64,000 bases of DNA, taken from positions 625,226 to 689,225 of the forward strand of contig LT160593.1 in the NCBI GenBank assembly GCA_900049755.1, written 5' to 3'. The number at the start of each line of letters is the position of its first letter. The first letter of the stretch is position 1. This document shows positions 24,893 through 34,297 of this stretch, piece after piece. Source of the stretch: Corynebacterium provencense (GTDB lineage: Bacteria > Actinomycetota > Actinomycetes > Mycobacteriales > Mycobacteriaceae). Under the pieces are notes generated by a model. It was not told the origin of the DNA and ran no database searches. It worked only from the letters and a program-made list of their open reading frames with translations. Position numbers and translations under genes: made by a program.

Positions 24893-25606
24893 TCAGACCG
24901 CGTTTCTGCCGGTGATGTCGTCTGTGGAGTCCCCGGCGTCCGTGCCGGTCGCCGTGTCGGTTTCTGTACCGTCCTGCGCTGCGAGGGTCTCCCGTATCCG
25001 GTCCTGCTCCCGGCGGGAGTGTGTCCGGAGCCGGACAACTTTGACGACCACCGGGACGAGCACCACACACACTCCCGCGATGATGATGAGGTCGAGGTAG
25101 TCCCGGATGAACGGGACGCCGCCGAGCAGGTAGCCGAGACAGGTGATACCCGCTCCCCAGATCACACAGCCGAGGACGGACCAGAAGGTGAAGGCCAGGC
25201 GGGGCATCCCAGCGATTCCCGCGACCAGGGGGTTGAGGGTCCGGACAACGGCGATGAACCTGGCGAACAGGACGGTCACCGCCCCGTACCTGTCGAAGAA
25301 CCCCTCAGTCCTGGCGACGGCCTCCGGGCCTATCCAGTTGAGCACCCGGGACTGCAGTGCCGCTGGCCCGTAGCGGCGTCCCAGGGAGTACCCGAGCTGG
25401 TCGCCGAGTGCCGCGGCCAGCGGAATTCCGGTGCACAGGGCCCACAGCGGGGCGAAGGCGTTGTCGGAGGCGGCCATGATCCCGGCGGTGAACAGGAGGG
25501 TGTCGCCGGGGAAGATGAAACCGATGAGGACGCCGGTCTCCATGAAGATCACGAGCAGGACCCCTGCGAGTCCGAACGTGGTCAACAGGCTGTCGACATC
25601 GAACAT
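24893..25606 (-). CDS. DedA family membrane protein
   Basis: A 237-residue DedA/VTT-domain protein, a family now linked to lipid scrambling such as recycling of undecaprenyl or phospholipid carriers, and to envelope homeostasis. Family markers are FMETGVLIGFIFPGDTLLF, LGDQLGYSLGRRYG, FFDRYGAVTVLFARFIAVVRTLNPLVAGIAGM and GAGITCLGYLLG, including the essential acidic and Arg positions. Five or so membrane segments are seen, then a basic, Thr/Asp-rich cytoplasmic tail. It is convergent with the methyltransferase gene. Confidence 0.92.
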   Translation of the reverse strand: MFDVDSLLTTFGLAGVLLVIFMETGVLIGFIFPGDTLLFTAGIMAASDNAFAPLWALCTGIPLAAALGDQLGYSLGRRYGPAALQSRVLNWIGPEAVARTEGFFDRYGAVTVLFARFIAVVRTLNPLVAGIAGMPRLAFTFWSVLGCVIWGAGITCLGYLLGGVPFIRDYLDLIIIAGVCVVLVPVVVKVVRLRTHSRREQDRIRETLAAQDGTETDTATGTDAGDSTDDITGRNAV

Positions 25607-25726
25607 GCGGCGGTGACCTCACTCGGTAGGCGGGTTCGGGAGGGTGACGGACGCCGTGGGCGGCAGCGTGATCCGGGACCTGTTGTCCGGCACCTTCCGT
25701 CAGCTAAACGTGACCCAGAATAGGCC

Positions 25727-25758
25727 AACGGCCCCGGGGCTGCTGCCCCGGGGCCGTT
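25727..25758. terminator. Possible factor-independent hairpin downstream of the MHS transporter gene
   Basis: A perfect 14-bp G+C-rich stem (AACGGCCCCGGGGC and its complement) closes a 4-base loop between the transporter stop and the DedA start. No T-run follows on either strand, so termination is likely but weakly supported. Confidence 0.45.
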
Positions 25759-25852
25759 GAGTCTGCCTCTGGAGTCTGCCGGGGGAGTTGAGGACCGCCG
25801 ATGTGTTATAGCGGTCAGTAGGCCCGGACGGTGAGAGACCGGACGGTGAGGG

Positions 25853-27223
25853 TCAGATGCTGTAGAGGTCGATGTCGCGTGTCTCCCGCATGATTCGGAT
25901 CGCCACCAGCGAGATGAGGGTAACGATCGCCAGGTACATGCCGACGGCCCAGGGACCGTAGTTGGTGGCCAGTGCCACGGCGATGAACGGTGCGACTGCG
26001 GCGCCGAGGATGGAGGAGAGGTTGTAGGCGATGCCCGAGCCCGTGTAGCGGACATTGGTGGGGAACATTTCCGGCAGGACCGCTGACATGGGACCGAAGA
26101 TCAGTCCCATGAGGAACATGCCGATGGACAGGAAGACGCCCGCGGTGAGCTCGGTGGCGGTGTCCGGGTCGAGGAAGAGCTGGAAGGCGCAGCTGTAGAC
26201 CAGGATGATGACGGAAGCCACAGTGAGGAACTTACGACGACCGACGGTATCGGCCAGGTGCCCGGCGATCGGGATCCCGACGACGAAGAAGCAGGCGGAG
26301 ATCAGCTGGATGACGAGGAAGTGCTCGTACTCGATGCCCAGTCCGGCGCCCTTGTCACGGTCACCGATGCCGAAGGAGAGGAACCACGTCGTCACGATGT
26401 AGAACAGCGTGTAGGTGGAGACCATCACGAAGGTGCCGAGGATGACCTCTTTCCAGGCGACCCGGAAGACCTCTGCGGTGGGGACCTTGACGTCCTCGCC
26501 CTTGTCGAGGGTCTCCTGGAAGACCGGGGTCTCGTCGAGCTTGAAACGGACCCACAGGCCGATGGCGACCATGACAGCGGAGCAGAGGAAGGGCACGCGC
26601 CATCCCCATGCCAGGAAGTCACCTTCGACGTCACCGTCGGTGTGGTTCATGATGGTCACCAGCAGCAGGAAGAGACCGTTGGCGAGCAGGAAGCCGAACG
26701 GGGCGCCGAGCTGGGGCCACATGGCGGCCCGGGCACGCTTACCTTCCTCGGCGTTCTCGGTGGCCAGCAGGGCGGCCCCCGACCACTCTCCTCCGAGGCC
26801 GATGCCCTGACAGAAACGCAGGAGCGCCAGCATGGCGGGTGCCCACAGGCCGACCTGGTCGTAGGTGGGCAGGCATCCGATGATGAACGTGGCTATGCCC
26901 ATGGTCAGCAGGGCACCGATGAGGGTGGCCTTGCGGCCGATCCGGTCGCCGAAGTGTCCGAAGAGTATGGATCCGAGGGGACGGGCGACGAAGGCGAGTC
27001 CGAAGGTCGCCAGTGACGCTAGGAGGCCCACGGTGGCGTTGTCGGTCTTGGGGAAGAACAGGTGCGGGAAAACCACGACGGCCGCGGTGGCGTAGGCGTA
27101 GAAGTCGTAGAACTCGATGGTGGTGCCGATGGTGGACGCGATGATCACGCGGCCGCGGCTGTTGCCGTTGACCCGGGGAGGGGTCTGTGGAGACGGCGGT
27201 TTCTGCTGGAGGGTGTCGGTCAT
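25853..27223 (-). CDS. MHS-family metabolite:proton symporter (MFS)
   Basis: A 456-residue, twelve-helix major facilitator of the metabolite:H+ symporter group (ShiA, KgtP, ProP relatives). Markers are TIEFYDFYAYATAAVVVFP, the loop 2-3 motif GHFGDRIGRKATLIGALL, RFCQGIGLGGEWSGAALL, and the second-half GHLADTVGRRKFL. The substrate is likely an organic acid or betaine but cannot be read from the sequence. The ATG used gives the usual cytoplasmic N-terminus; a TTG five codons upstream is possible. It is divergent from the flavoprotein-amidase pair and may supply their substrate. Confidence 0.9.
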   Translation of the reverse strand: MTDTLQQKPPSPQTPPRVNGNSRGRVIIASTIGTTIEFYDFYAYATAAVVVFPHLFFPKTDNATVGLLASLATFGLAFVARPLGSILFGHFGDRIGRKATLIGALLTMGIATFIIGCLPTYDQVGLWAPAMLALLRFCQGIGLGGEWSGAALLATENAEEGKRARAAMWPQLGAPFGFLLANGLFLLLVTIMNHTDGDVEGDFLAWGWRVPFLCSAVMVAIGLWVRFKLDETPVFQETLDKGEDVKVPTAEVFRVAWKEVILGTFVMVSTYTLFYIVTTWFLSFGIGDRDKGAGLGIEYEHFLVIQLISACFFVVGIPIAGHLADTVGRRKFLTVASVIILVYSCAFQLFLDPDTATELTAGVFLSIGMFLMGLIFGPMSAVLPEMFPTNVRYTGSGIAYNLSSILGAAVAPFIAVALATNYGPWAVGMYLAIVTLISLVAIRIMRETRDIDLYSI

Positions 27224-27422
27224 TGTCTGCTCGGGCAATTCTGTCGGTTGTCAGGTGTCTCTCCGTCGGATTCCCACATCATGGAACGACAGAGTCAATG
27301 GACGGGAAGATACACTCTCACATCGTGGACGTCAATCTCCCAGAAGTTGGGATGGAGGAAGTCCCGTGGAAATGTGAACCGTCCGCTCCGCGGCGTCCCG
27401 CCACCCCTTAGGATGACTGTGT

Positions 27423-29138
27423 ATGGGAGCGAAAACTGATGTGATCGTGGTCGGCTGCGGACTCGCCGGAATGGTCGCAGCCTACGAGGCCCAGCGCGCC
27501 GGGCTGTCGGTCCTGATCCTCGACCAGGAGAACCGGGCGAACCTCGGCGGCCAGGCCTACTGGTCACTGGGCGGACTGTTCTACGTCGGCAGCCCCGAAC
27601 AACGGCTCATGGGTGTGAAAGACTCCGAGGAACTCGCCTGGCGTGACTGGGAGAACTCCGCGAACTACGACGACACCCGCCCGGGCGGAAACGACCACTG
27701 GGCACGGGAATGGGGTCGCGCCTACGTGCACTTCGCCGCGACGCAGAAACGTGACTACCTCAAAGGACTCGGCCTCAGCGTGCTGCCCACCGTCGGCTGG
27801 GCCGAGCGCGGAAGCGGGGACGCCTCCGGACACGGCAACTCGGTACCCCGGTTCCACCTCACCTGGGGTACCGGCCCCGAGGTGGTCCGCGTGTTCCGTG
27901 AACCACTGCTCGAGGCGGAGAAGGCGGGCAGGGTCAGGTTCGCGTTCCGCCACCGTGTCGACAGCCTGACCGTCGAAGCCGACAGGAACGGCACCCGCAG
28001 AGTCGTCGGTGTCCGGGGCAGCGTGCTCTGCCCCTGCGACGACCTGCCCCGCGGGGTCGCCTCACCACGGGAGGTCGTGGACACCTTCGACCTGCGGGCC
28101 GCGGCAGTGGTCGTGACCTCCGGAGGAATCGGGGGAAACCTTGACCTGGTACGCCGGTCCTGGCCCACCGAGCAGTGGGGGCAGTGCCCCGACGACCTGG
28201 TCAGCGGAGTTCCCGCCCACGTCGACGGACGCATGCTCGCCATCACCGAGGACGCCGGCGCCGCCACCGTCAACACCGACCGCATGTGGGCCTACGCCGA
28301 AGGCATGAAGAACTGGGACCCCATCTGGCCCGACCACGGCATCCGCATCATTCCCGGCCCCAGTTCGATGTGGTTCGACGCCACCGGTCAACGACTGCCC
28401 ACCAACCTCTTCCCCGGATCGGACAATCTCGCGGCACTGTCCCACATCGGACGCACCGGCCACGGTTACAGCTGGTTCGTCCTCGACAAGACCATCGCCG
28501 CCAAGGAGTTCATCTTCTCCGGGTCCGAGCAGAACCCGGACCTCACCGACAAGGAGTTCCGCAAACTGCTCGGCAAGATCGGCCCGGGAATGCACGTCGC
28601 AGTCCAGAACTTCATGGACCACGGCGAGGACTGGGTCATCGCCAACGACCTTGACGCCCTGGTCACCGGGATGAACGAGCTCGCTCACGCCGAGAAACCC
28701 GGCGCGCCCACCATCGACGTCGACCGGCTGCGCCGTCAGGTCGAGGACCGTGACAGTCAGATCGAGAACAAGTTCAGCAAGGACGCCCAGGTCAACTACA
28801 TCCACACCGCGCGCAAGTTCCTCGGGGACAAGATCGTCCGTGCCGCGGCACCCCACCGCATCCTCGACAACAGGCACGGGCCCCTCATCGCCGTGCGGCT
28901 GCGCATCCTCACCCGCAAGACCCTCGGCGGCCTGGAAACCGACCTGTCGGGACGGTGCCTGCGCCCGGACGGCTCAGTACTGCCCGGCCTCTACGCTGCC
29001 GGGGAGGTCGCCGGATTCGGCGGCGGCGGCATGCACGGGAAAAACGCCCTGGAGGGGACGTTCCTCGGCGGTTGCATCCACTCGGGGAAGAGAGTCGGGG
29101 AGGCACTGGCCGTCCAGGTCCGGGTCCTGCGCCGCTGA
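27423..29138 (+). CDS. FAD-dependent dehydrogenase (fumarate reductase/KstD-like flavoprotein)
   Basis: A 571-residue flavoprotein of the FAD_binding_2 superfamily, which includes fumarate reductase and 3-ketosteroid dehydrogenases. The dinucleotide site VVGCGLAGMVAAYEAQRAGLS with acidic LILDQE is at the N-terminus. VVVTSGGIGGNLDLVRRSWP and the C-terminal GLYAAGEVAGFGGGGMHGKNALEGTFLGG close the FAD site. It matches proteins simply annotated 'FAD-binding dehydrogenase', whose substrate is not established. The amidase gene begins 37 bases later on the same strand and the MHS transporter is divergent, so the three may form an uptake and catabolism unit. Confidence 0.87.
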   Translation: MGAKTDVIVVGCGLAGMVAAYEAQRAGLSVLILDQENRANLGGQAYWSLGGLFYVGSPEQRLMGVKDSEELAWRDWENSANYDDTRPGGNDHWAREWGRAYVHFAATQKRDYLKGLGLSVLPTVGWAERGSGDASGHGNSVPRFHLTWGTGPEVVRVFREPLLEAEKAGRVRFAFRHRVDSLTVEADRNGTRRVVGVRGSVLCPCDDLPRGVASPREVVDTFDLRAAAVVVTSGGIGGNLDLVRRSWPTEQWGQCPDDLVSGVPAHVDGRMLAITEDAGAATVNTDRMWAYAEGMKNWDPIWPDHGIRIIPGPSSMWFDATGQRLPTNLFPGSDNLAALSHIGRTGHGYSWFVLDKTIAAKEFIFSGSEQNPDLTDKEFRKLLGKIGPGMHVAVQNFMDHGEDWVIANDLDALVTGMNELAHAEKPGAPTIDVDRLRRQVEDRDSQIENKFSKDAQVNYIHTARKFLGDKIVRAAAPHRILDNRHGPLIAVRLRILTRKTLGGLETDLSGRCLRPDGSVLPGLYAAGEVAGFGGGGMHGKNALEGTFLGGCIHSGKRVGEALAVQVRVLRR

Positions 29139-29175
29139 CCCGGCGCGGTGTGCCCGCTGCGGCTAGGGTCGGAGG

Positions 29176-30651
29176 ATGGAGAACTCCCGGACACCCCAGA
29201 CATCCGCCACCGCACCGGTGGACTGGCACACCCTCGACGCCCACGACTGGCGCGAACAGGTCATCGCGCTCAGCGACAGCACCAGCGGCACCGGCCCTTC
29301 CGCCGGCAGCGCGCCGGGCGGAGGCGCGGTGGCGGGGATTCAGTCGGCCCTGGCCCGCATCGCCCGACTGGACCGCGACCTCAACGCCTTCTCCACCGTC
29401 CTCGCCGATGAGGCCCTGGAGACCGCCCGCACTCTCGACGAGCTTCCCCCGCAGCGTCGGGGTCCGCTGCACGGGGTACCGGTGGCGGTCAAGTCGGAGA
29501 TCGACGTCAAGGGCGTCGTGACGACGTTCGGCACCAGGGCGAACTCGACCCCGGCCGGGGAGGACGCCCTGGTCGTGCGCCGGTTACGTGACGCCGGGGC
29601 AGTGATCATCGGGGTGACCCGGATGCCGGAGTTCGGGGCCTGGCCCTACACCCAGTCCTCGGGGTACGGGGTGACCCGCAACCCCCACGACCAGTCGAGG
29701 ACCCCGGGCGGTTCCAGCGGCGGATCCGCCGCCGCGGTGGCCGCCGGCCTGGTCCCCCTCGCACTGGGCGGTGACGGGGGCGGGTCGATCAGGATCCCGG
29801 CGGCGAACTGCGGACTTTTCGGACTCAAACCGGTCCGGGGGAGGGTGTCCGCCTCGCCTCACCCGCACCTCTGGCACGCCCTGGGTACGACGGGCCCGCT
29901 GGCACGTTCGGTCCGTGACAGTGCACTGGTCTACGACATCGTCAAGGGGAACGTCGACGGTGACGCCTACACGGCACCACCGTCGGGGAGCTTCCTCGAC
30001 GCGTACACGGGTGCCGCCAACCGTGACCGACTGAGGATCGGCATGGCGCTCGGCGCACCGGCGGCGACGGGCAGGCTCCACCCGGAGCATGCCGCTGCGG
30101 TGCACCGGGCAGCTGGCATCCTGAGGCAGGCGGGTCACAGTGTCGACCTCTTCGATCCCCGGTACCCGGACCCTACGGCGTCATTCATCCCCCAGTTCTT
30201 CGCGGGGATCCGGACTGAGGCCGCCGACGTGGAGCACCCGGAACTGCTGGAGGCCAGGTCGCGCAGTCTGGTGCGTCTGGGCAGCTGGGTGCGCGGGCCG
30301 GTGCACCGTCGCGCCGAGCGGGCCGGTTCGCGAATCGCCGCCGAACTCGACCGGGTGTGGAGGGAGGTTGACGTCCTGTTGACCCCCACCGTCCCCGACC
30401 GGCCGGGTGCCGCCGACGCCATCGTCGGCAGAGGGGCGGTGCGTACCCTGCTCGCGGCGTCAGGCCCGGTGGCCTACACCGCGATGTGGAATGTCACCGG
30501 GCTTCCGGCTGCGGCGGTCCCGCTGGGGACCGGAACTGACGGACTTCCCCTGTCTGTGCAGCTGGTGGCGCCGGTGACGGGGGCGGGCGGGGTGTCCGGC
30601 GAGGAGCTGATCGTCGCCCTGGCTGCGGAGATCGAGTCCGCGGCAGCCTGA
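29176..30651 (+). CDS. Amidase (amidase-signature family)
   Basis: A 491-residue amidase-signature hydrolase. The Lys-cisSer-Ser triad is intact: Lys106 in PVAVKSEID, the cis-Ser in [16 protein letters not shown] (about residue 181) and the nucleophile Ser204 in [21 protein letters not shown]. It cleaves carboxamides; GatA can be excluded because the usual Gat partners are absent and the C-terminal half differs. A Gly/Ala/Ser-rich stretch near residue 40-50 is low complexity. It is probably co-transcribed with the flavoprotein gene upstream and converges on the phosphoribosyltransferase gene. Confidence 0.92.
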   Translation: MENSRTPQTSATAPVDWHTLDAHDWREQVIALSDSTSGTGPSAGSAPGGGAVAGIQSALARIARLDRDLNAFSTVLADEALETARTLDELPPQRRGPLHGVPVAVKSEIDVKGVVTTFGTRANSTPAGEDALVVRRLRDAGAVIIGVTRMPEFGAWPYTQSSGYGVTRNPHDQSRTPGGSSGGSAAAVAAGLVPLALGGDGGGSIRIPAANCGLFGLKPVRGRVSASPHPHLWHALGTTGPLARSVRDSALVYDIVKGNVDGDAYTAPPSGSFLDAYTGAANRDRLRIGMALGAPAATGRLHPEHAAAVHRAAGILRQAGHSVDLFDPRYPDPTASFIPQFFAGIRTEAADVEHPELLEARSRSLVRLGSWVRGPVHRRAERAGSRIAAELDRVWREVDVLLTPTVPDRPGAADAIVGRGAVRTLLAASGPVAYTAMWNVTGLPAAAVPLGTGTDGLPLSVQLVAPVTGAGGVSGEELIVALAAEIESAAA

Positions 30652-30671
30652 CCGGCGTGTCAGCCGGACTG

Positions 30672-31172
30672 TCAGCTGGCCTCTCCACCGGCGGGGAGGC
30701 CGGACGGAGTGATGACGGGGAAAGAGGACCAGGGGAAGTCGATCCACCGGTCGGTCTTCTTCCACACGTAGTCGGGTTTGATGATCGACCGGGACTTCTC
30801 GTAGATCACCGCGGTGCGGGATTCGGTGACGGTCTCGGCGCAGAACTGCTGGACGAGCTCCAGGGTCTTGCCGGAGTCCGCGACATCGTCGGCGATGAGG
30901 ACCTTCATCCCCGAAAGGTCCACCGCCTCCGGGGTCGGGGGAAGCATGACGGGCTGGTCGAGGGTCTCACCGATTCCGGTGTAGAACTCCACGTTGATCA
31001 CCGAGACGTTCTTCACGCCCATCGCGTAGCCGAGTGCCCCTCCGATGAGGAGGCCTCCGCGTGCGATGGAGAGGATGAGATCGGGCCGGTAGTCGTCCAC
31101 TATTTCCTGGGCAAGTTCCTTGATGGCGTCACCGAAGAGTGCGTAGGTGAGAATCTCGCGTTCGTCGCTCAT
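30672..31172 (-). CDS. Phosphoribosyltransferase family protein
   Basis: A 166-residue type I phosphoribosyltransferase. The PRPP-binding motif is VLIADDVADSGKTLELV; the other conserved pieces are LILSIARGGLLIGGALGYAMG and the late KPDYVWKKTDRWIDFPW. The ending matches the xanthine/guanine PRTase-like proteins of actinobacteria (hypoxanthine/guanine salvage or a regulatory paralogue). Length and motifs fit a complete enzyme. The start sits 46 bases from that of the divergent reductase gene, so the two share a short promoter region. Confidence 0.9.
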   Translation of the reverse strand: MSDEREILTYALFGDAIKELAQEIVDDYRPDLILSIARGGLLIGGALGYAMGVKNVSVINVEFYTGIGETLDQPVMLPPTPEAVDLSGMKVLIADDVADSGKTLELVQQFCAETVTESRTAVIYEKSRSIIKPDYVWKKTDRWIDFPWSSFPVITPSGLPAGGEAS

Positions 31173-31217
31173 GGGGTCTCATCGTAGCGTGTGCCCGCCG
31201 GGCCTAGGATGGGCGCC

Positions 31218-32162
31218 ATGAGAATCGGAATCATCGGTGCCGGAGCGGTCGGCACCTACTTCGGCGCGTCCCTGGTGAAGGCTGGTCACGAGGTCACTGT
31301 CCTGGCACGTGGCGAGGCGCTCGACCGCCTGCGTTCGCGGGGGCTCAGCGTGACGGTGGGGGAGGCTGAGGCAGAGTTCACCCGGGCCCGGCCGGCGGAG
31401 AATGCCTCTCAGCTTGTCGGTGCGGACGGCCGCCCGCTCGATGTCGTCCTGCTGGCGGTGAAGGCGACGGGGGCGACCGTGGATGAACGGCGCTCCCAGA
31501 TCTCCTCCATGGTGGAGGGTATTCCGGGCGCTCCGGTGATCGCGACGACACAGAATTCGGTGGAGGTCCACAGGCTGGTCGCCGATGTGGTCGGGGAGGA
31601 ACGGACCTGGCCGGGGGTGGTCCGCGGATACTTCATCCACACCGGCCCGGCGGAGGTGCGTTTCATCCCTCCGGTGGCCAGTTACACCGTCGGACTGTGG
31701 AAGGGGGAGGGCAGTTCCGGTGACAGTCTGCTCACCGCGTTTGCCGGGGCGCTGACCGGGGCCGGTGTCGAGGGGATCGTCCGTGACGACATCTGGTGCG
31801 ACATCTGGGAGAAGGCCATGTTCGTCACCTGTTTCGGGGCTCTGGGGGCGGTCGCGGACCGTCCGATGGGTGTGCTGCGTACGACGTTGCGGAGTAGTCT
31901 CCGCGCCCTGATGGAGGAGGTGGATGCCGTGGCACATGCCGGTGGTGTTCCGCTGGCCGGCGATGCGGTGGACAGGACGATGGCGTCCTGCGACGCCCAG
32001 CCGGAGGACGCCACGAGCTCCATGCAGCGCGACATTGCAGCCGGTCTGTCCGGTGAGCTCGATTCCCAGGTGGGGGCGGTGATCCGTGCCGGCGACGCCT
32101 GCGGTGTGGAGACTCCGGTGCATGACCTGGTCGACGGTCTGCTCAGGCTGCGGCTGAACTGA
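31218..32162 (+). CDS. Ketopantoate reductase family protein (ApbA/PanE)
   Basis: A 314-residue NADPH-dependent reductase of the 2-dehydropantoate 2-reductase family. The N-terminal Rossmann motif is MRIGIIGAGAVGTYFGASLVKAGHEVTVLAR; LDVVLLAVKAT, ATTQNSVE and the catalytic-lysine helix (DIWCDIWEKAMFVTCFGAL) follow, with a C-terminal SSMQRDIAAGLSGELDSQVGAV block carrying the substrate-binding Ser and Glu. It may make pantoate for coenzyme A, or be one of the paralogues of unknown substrate. The second of two nearby ATGs is preferred because AGGA lies eight bases before it. Confidence 0.88.
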   Translation: MRIGIIGAGAVGTYFGASLVKAGHEVTVLARGEALDRLRSRGLSVTVGEAEAEFTRARPAENASQLVGADGRPLDVVLLAVKATGATVDERRSQISSMVEGIPGAPVIATTQNSVEVHRLVADVVGEERTWPGVVRGYFIHTGPAEVRFIPPVASYTVGLWKGEGSSGDSLLTAFAGALTGAGVEGIVRDDIWCDIWEKAMFVTCFGALGAVADRPMGVLRTTLRSSLRALMEEVDAVAHAGGVPLAGDAVDRTMASCDAQPEDATSSMQRDIAAGLSGELDSQVGAVIRAGDACGVETPVHDLVDGLLRLRLN

Positions 32163-32248
32163 CGGGCCCTGCTGACGGGCCCTGCTGACGGGCACGGCGG
32201 GCGGGGTACGGTCACTGACCTGTGTTCCGGCCGACTGTCCCTAAAGGG

Positions 32249-32274
32249 TTGTGCACAATCGAATTGTGTGCAAT
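32249..32274 (+). promoter_or_regulatory. OhrR operator upstream of ohrR-ohr
   Basis: Two adjacent dyads, the perfect palindrome TTGTGCACAA (32249-32258) and the near-palindrome ATTGTGTGCAAT (32263-32274), end one base before the first possible ATG of the regulator gene. This A+T-rich inverted repeat resembles known OhrR boxes and would let the regulator repress its own operon. Confidence 0.75.
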
Positions 32275-32275
32275 C

Positions 32276-32782
32276 ATGTCTGGCATGGGAGTGACAGATC
32301 AGATGGTGTGTTTCGCGCTGTACTCGGCGGCGAGGTCGACGGCCCGCGCCTACCGCACACTGCTCGCCCCGTGGGGCCTGACCTACCCGCAGTACCTGCT
32401 GCTGGTGATCCTGTGGAGCCACGGTGAGCAGTCGGTCCGGTCCCTCGGGCAGATGATGCAGCTTGATTCCGGAACCCTGTCCCCGCTGGTGCGCCGACTG
32501 GAACAGGGCGGCCTCGTGGAACGCCGGCGCGACAGTGACGATGAACGCGTCGTCACCGTTGCGCTGACCGACCGGGGTGCGGCCCTCCGACAGGAACTGG
32601 CCCACATCCCCGGGAAGATCAGCGAAGCCATGGGCGTCACCGACGCAGAACAGGCCGCCGGTCTGATCCGCTCCCTCCATGAGGTGTGCGACTCGACGGA
32701 GCAGATGTCCCGTCGGTCCTCCGCCGACGGAAACGCCGACGGAAACACCACCCCCACCTCCGTGAAAGGAACTCAACCGTGA
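32276..32782 (+). CDS. ohrR: MarR-family organic hydroperoxide regulator OhrR
   Basis: A 168-residue MarR-type repressor. The N-terminus has the redox-sensing Cys in MVCFALYSAARSTARAYR; YPQYLLLVILW matches the conserved Tyr residues that position it. The winged helix-turn-helix is QSVRSLGQMMQLDSGTLSPLVRRLEQGGLVERRRDSDDERVV. Oxidation of the Cys by organic hydroperoxides would release the operator just upstream. The tail is longer than usual and low in complexity (SADGNADGN). The ATG at 32276 may be leaderless; ATG 32285 and GTG 32291 are alternatives. Its stop overlaps the ohr start (GTGA). Confidence 0.92.
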   Translation: MSGMGVTDQMVCFALYSAARSTARAYRTLLAPWGLTYPQYLLLVILWSHGEQSVRSLGQMMQLDSGTLSPLVRRLEQGGLVERRRDSDDERVVTVALTDRGAALRQELAHIPGKISEAMGVTDAEQAAGLIRSLHEVCDSTEQMSRRSSADGNADGNTTPTSVKGTQP

Positions 32783-33201
32783 AAACTCTCTACACTGCCG
32801 AAGCACTTGCCGTCGGCGCAGGACGCGACGGACACGTCACCACCACAGACGGGAGGCTCGACCTGGACCTGGCCGTCCCCAGGGAGATGGGGGGCAGCGG
32901 TGACGGAGCCAACCCGGAGCAGCTTTTCGCCGCCGGATACTCGGCCTGCTTCCACTCCGCGCTCCAGATGGTCGCCAGAACCCGCAAGGTCACACTGACC
33001 GACACCTCCGTCGGTGCCCGGGTCAGCATCGGTCCCGACGACAACGGAGGATTCCAACTCGCCGTCCATCTCGAGGTCACGGTCCCGGACATGCCCCATG
33101 CGCAGGCCCAGGAACTTGCCGACGCCGCCCACCAGGTGTGCCCGTACTCCAACGCCACCCGGGGCAACATCGAGGTCACGGTCACCGTCACCGACGACTA
33201 G
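32779..33201 (+). CDS. ohr: Organic hydroperoxide resistance peroxidase Ohr
   Basis: A 140-residue Ohr of the OsmC/Ohr fold, a lipoyl-dependent thiol peroxidase that detoxifies organic hydroperoxides. Both catalytic Cys are present, in FAAGYSACFHSAL and in HQVCPYSNATRGN; the conserved Arg (VPREMGGSG region) and Glu (NPEQLFAAGY) are also seen. The GTG start overlaps the regulator's stop and has GAAAGGA upstream, so regulator and enzyme are co-expressed. Full length and intact. Confidence 0.95.
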   Translation: MKTLYTAEALAVGAGRDGHVTTTDGRLDLDLAVPREMGGSGDGANPEQLFAAGYSACFHSALQMVARTRKVTLTDTSVGARVSIGPDDNGGFQLAVHLEVTVPDMPHAQAQELADAAHQVCPYSNATRGNIEVTVTVTDD

Positions 33202-33300
33202 TCCGGTACGGACCGCCGGGCAGACTTCAACGCACATTCTCAGACACATCACCGCTGGCGGGGCTTTCAGAGTGCCCGGACCGGCAGACCGGAGGAAAAG

Positions 33301-34290
33301 ATGACAGACACCATGGAAGCAGTGGTCCACGACACGTTCGGCGCACCGGAAGAGGTACTGCACCTCGAGAACCGTCCTGTCCCCGAACCAGGGCCCGGGC
33401 AGGTGAGGGTGCGGGTCATCCTGTCACCTGTCCACAATCACGACCTGTGGACCGTGCGCGGTACCTACGGGTTCATCCCGGACCTGCCCTCCGGGGCGGG
33501 AACTGAGGCACTCGGTGTCGTCGACGCACTCGGCCCCGGAGTCGAGGGCCTGGTCACCGGCCAGCGGGTGGCCACCGGCAGCAGTTTCGGAATCTGGGCC
33601 CGGTACGCCGTCATTGACGCGGCAGCGGTCGTCCCGGTGCCGGAAGGACTCTCCGACGAGTCGGCGGCCCAGCTGGTCTCGATGCCGTTCAGTGCACTGA
33701 GTCTGCTGGACCACCTGGAGCTGGAGCCCGGTGACTGGCTGGTGCAGAACTCCGCCAACGGTGCGGTCGGACGGAATCTCGCACAGCTCGCCGCAGCCCG
33801 TGGCGTCCACCTCCTCGGCCTCGTCCGACGGCAGTCCGCCGTCGACCAGCTGGCCGAACTCGGCATCGACGGCGTCGTCGCCACCGACGGGGAGAACTGG
33901 CGGGACCGGGCTGCTGAGGTGACCGGTGGTGCCCCGGTCGTCGCCGCACTGGATTCTGTCGGAGGACCTGCCACGGCGGACCTTGTGTCACTGCTCGCCG
34001 ACGGCGGGGATCTCGTCTCCTTCGGGGCGATGGGGTCACCGGTCATGGATGTCCCCAACAGTGACGTCATCTTCCGCGGCATCACCGTCAGGGGCTTCTG
34101 GGGCAGCCGTGTCAGCCGCGAGATGGATCCCGCGAAGAAGGCGTCCCTGTTCGGTGAGCTGATCCGGCGGGTCCTCGACGGTCAGCTGGCACTGCCGGTG
34201 GCCGACATCTTCGACGCCGCACGGGTCGCCGACGCGGTGAAGGAGAGCATGCGGCCCGGCCGCACCGGTAAGACACTGCTGAGGTTCTGA
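33301..34290 (+). CDS. MDR-family zinc-independent oxidoreductase (quinone/enoyl reductase type)
   Basis: A 329-residue medium-chain dehydrogenase/reductase. The GroES-like half has VRVRVILSPVHNHDLWTVRG and AGTEALGVVDALGPGV; the nucleotide half has GDWLVQNSANGAVGRNLAQLAAARG. The SGANGAVGR-like loop and lack of zinc-binding Cys point to the quinone oxidoreductase / 2-enoyl thioester reductase branch, using NADPH. VFRGITVRGFWGSR, similar to mitochondrial ETR1 proteins, is also present. It follows ohr by 99 bases and may belong to the same stress response, though it has its own spacing. The substrate is unknown. Confidence 0.85.
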   Translation: MTDTMEAVVHDTFGAPEEVLHLENRPVPEPGPGQVRVRVILSPVHNHDLWTVRGTYGFIPDLPSGAGTEALGVVDALGPGVEGLVTGQRVATGSSFGIWARYAVIDAAAVVPVPEGLSDESAAQLVSMPFSALSLLDHLELEPGDWLVQNSANGAVGRNLAQLAAARGVHLLGLVRRQSAVDQLAELGIDGVVATDGENWRDRAAEVTGGAPVVAALDSVGGPATADLVSLLADGGDLVSFGAMGSPVMDVPNSDVIFRGITVRGFWGSRVSREMDPAKKASLFGELIRRVLDGQLALPVADIFDAARVADAVKESMRPGRTGKTLLRF

Positions 34291-34297
34291 GCCTCAG

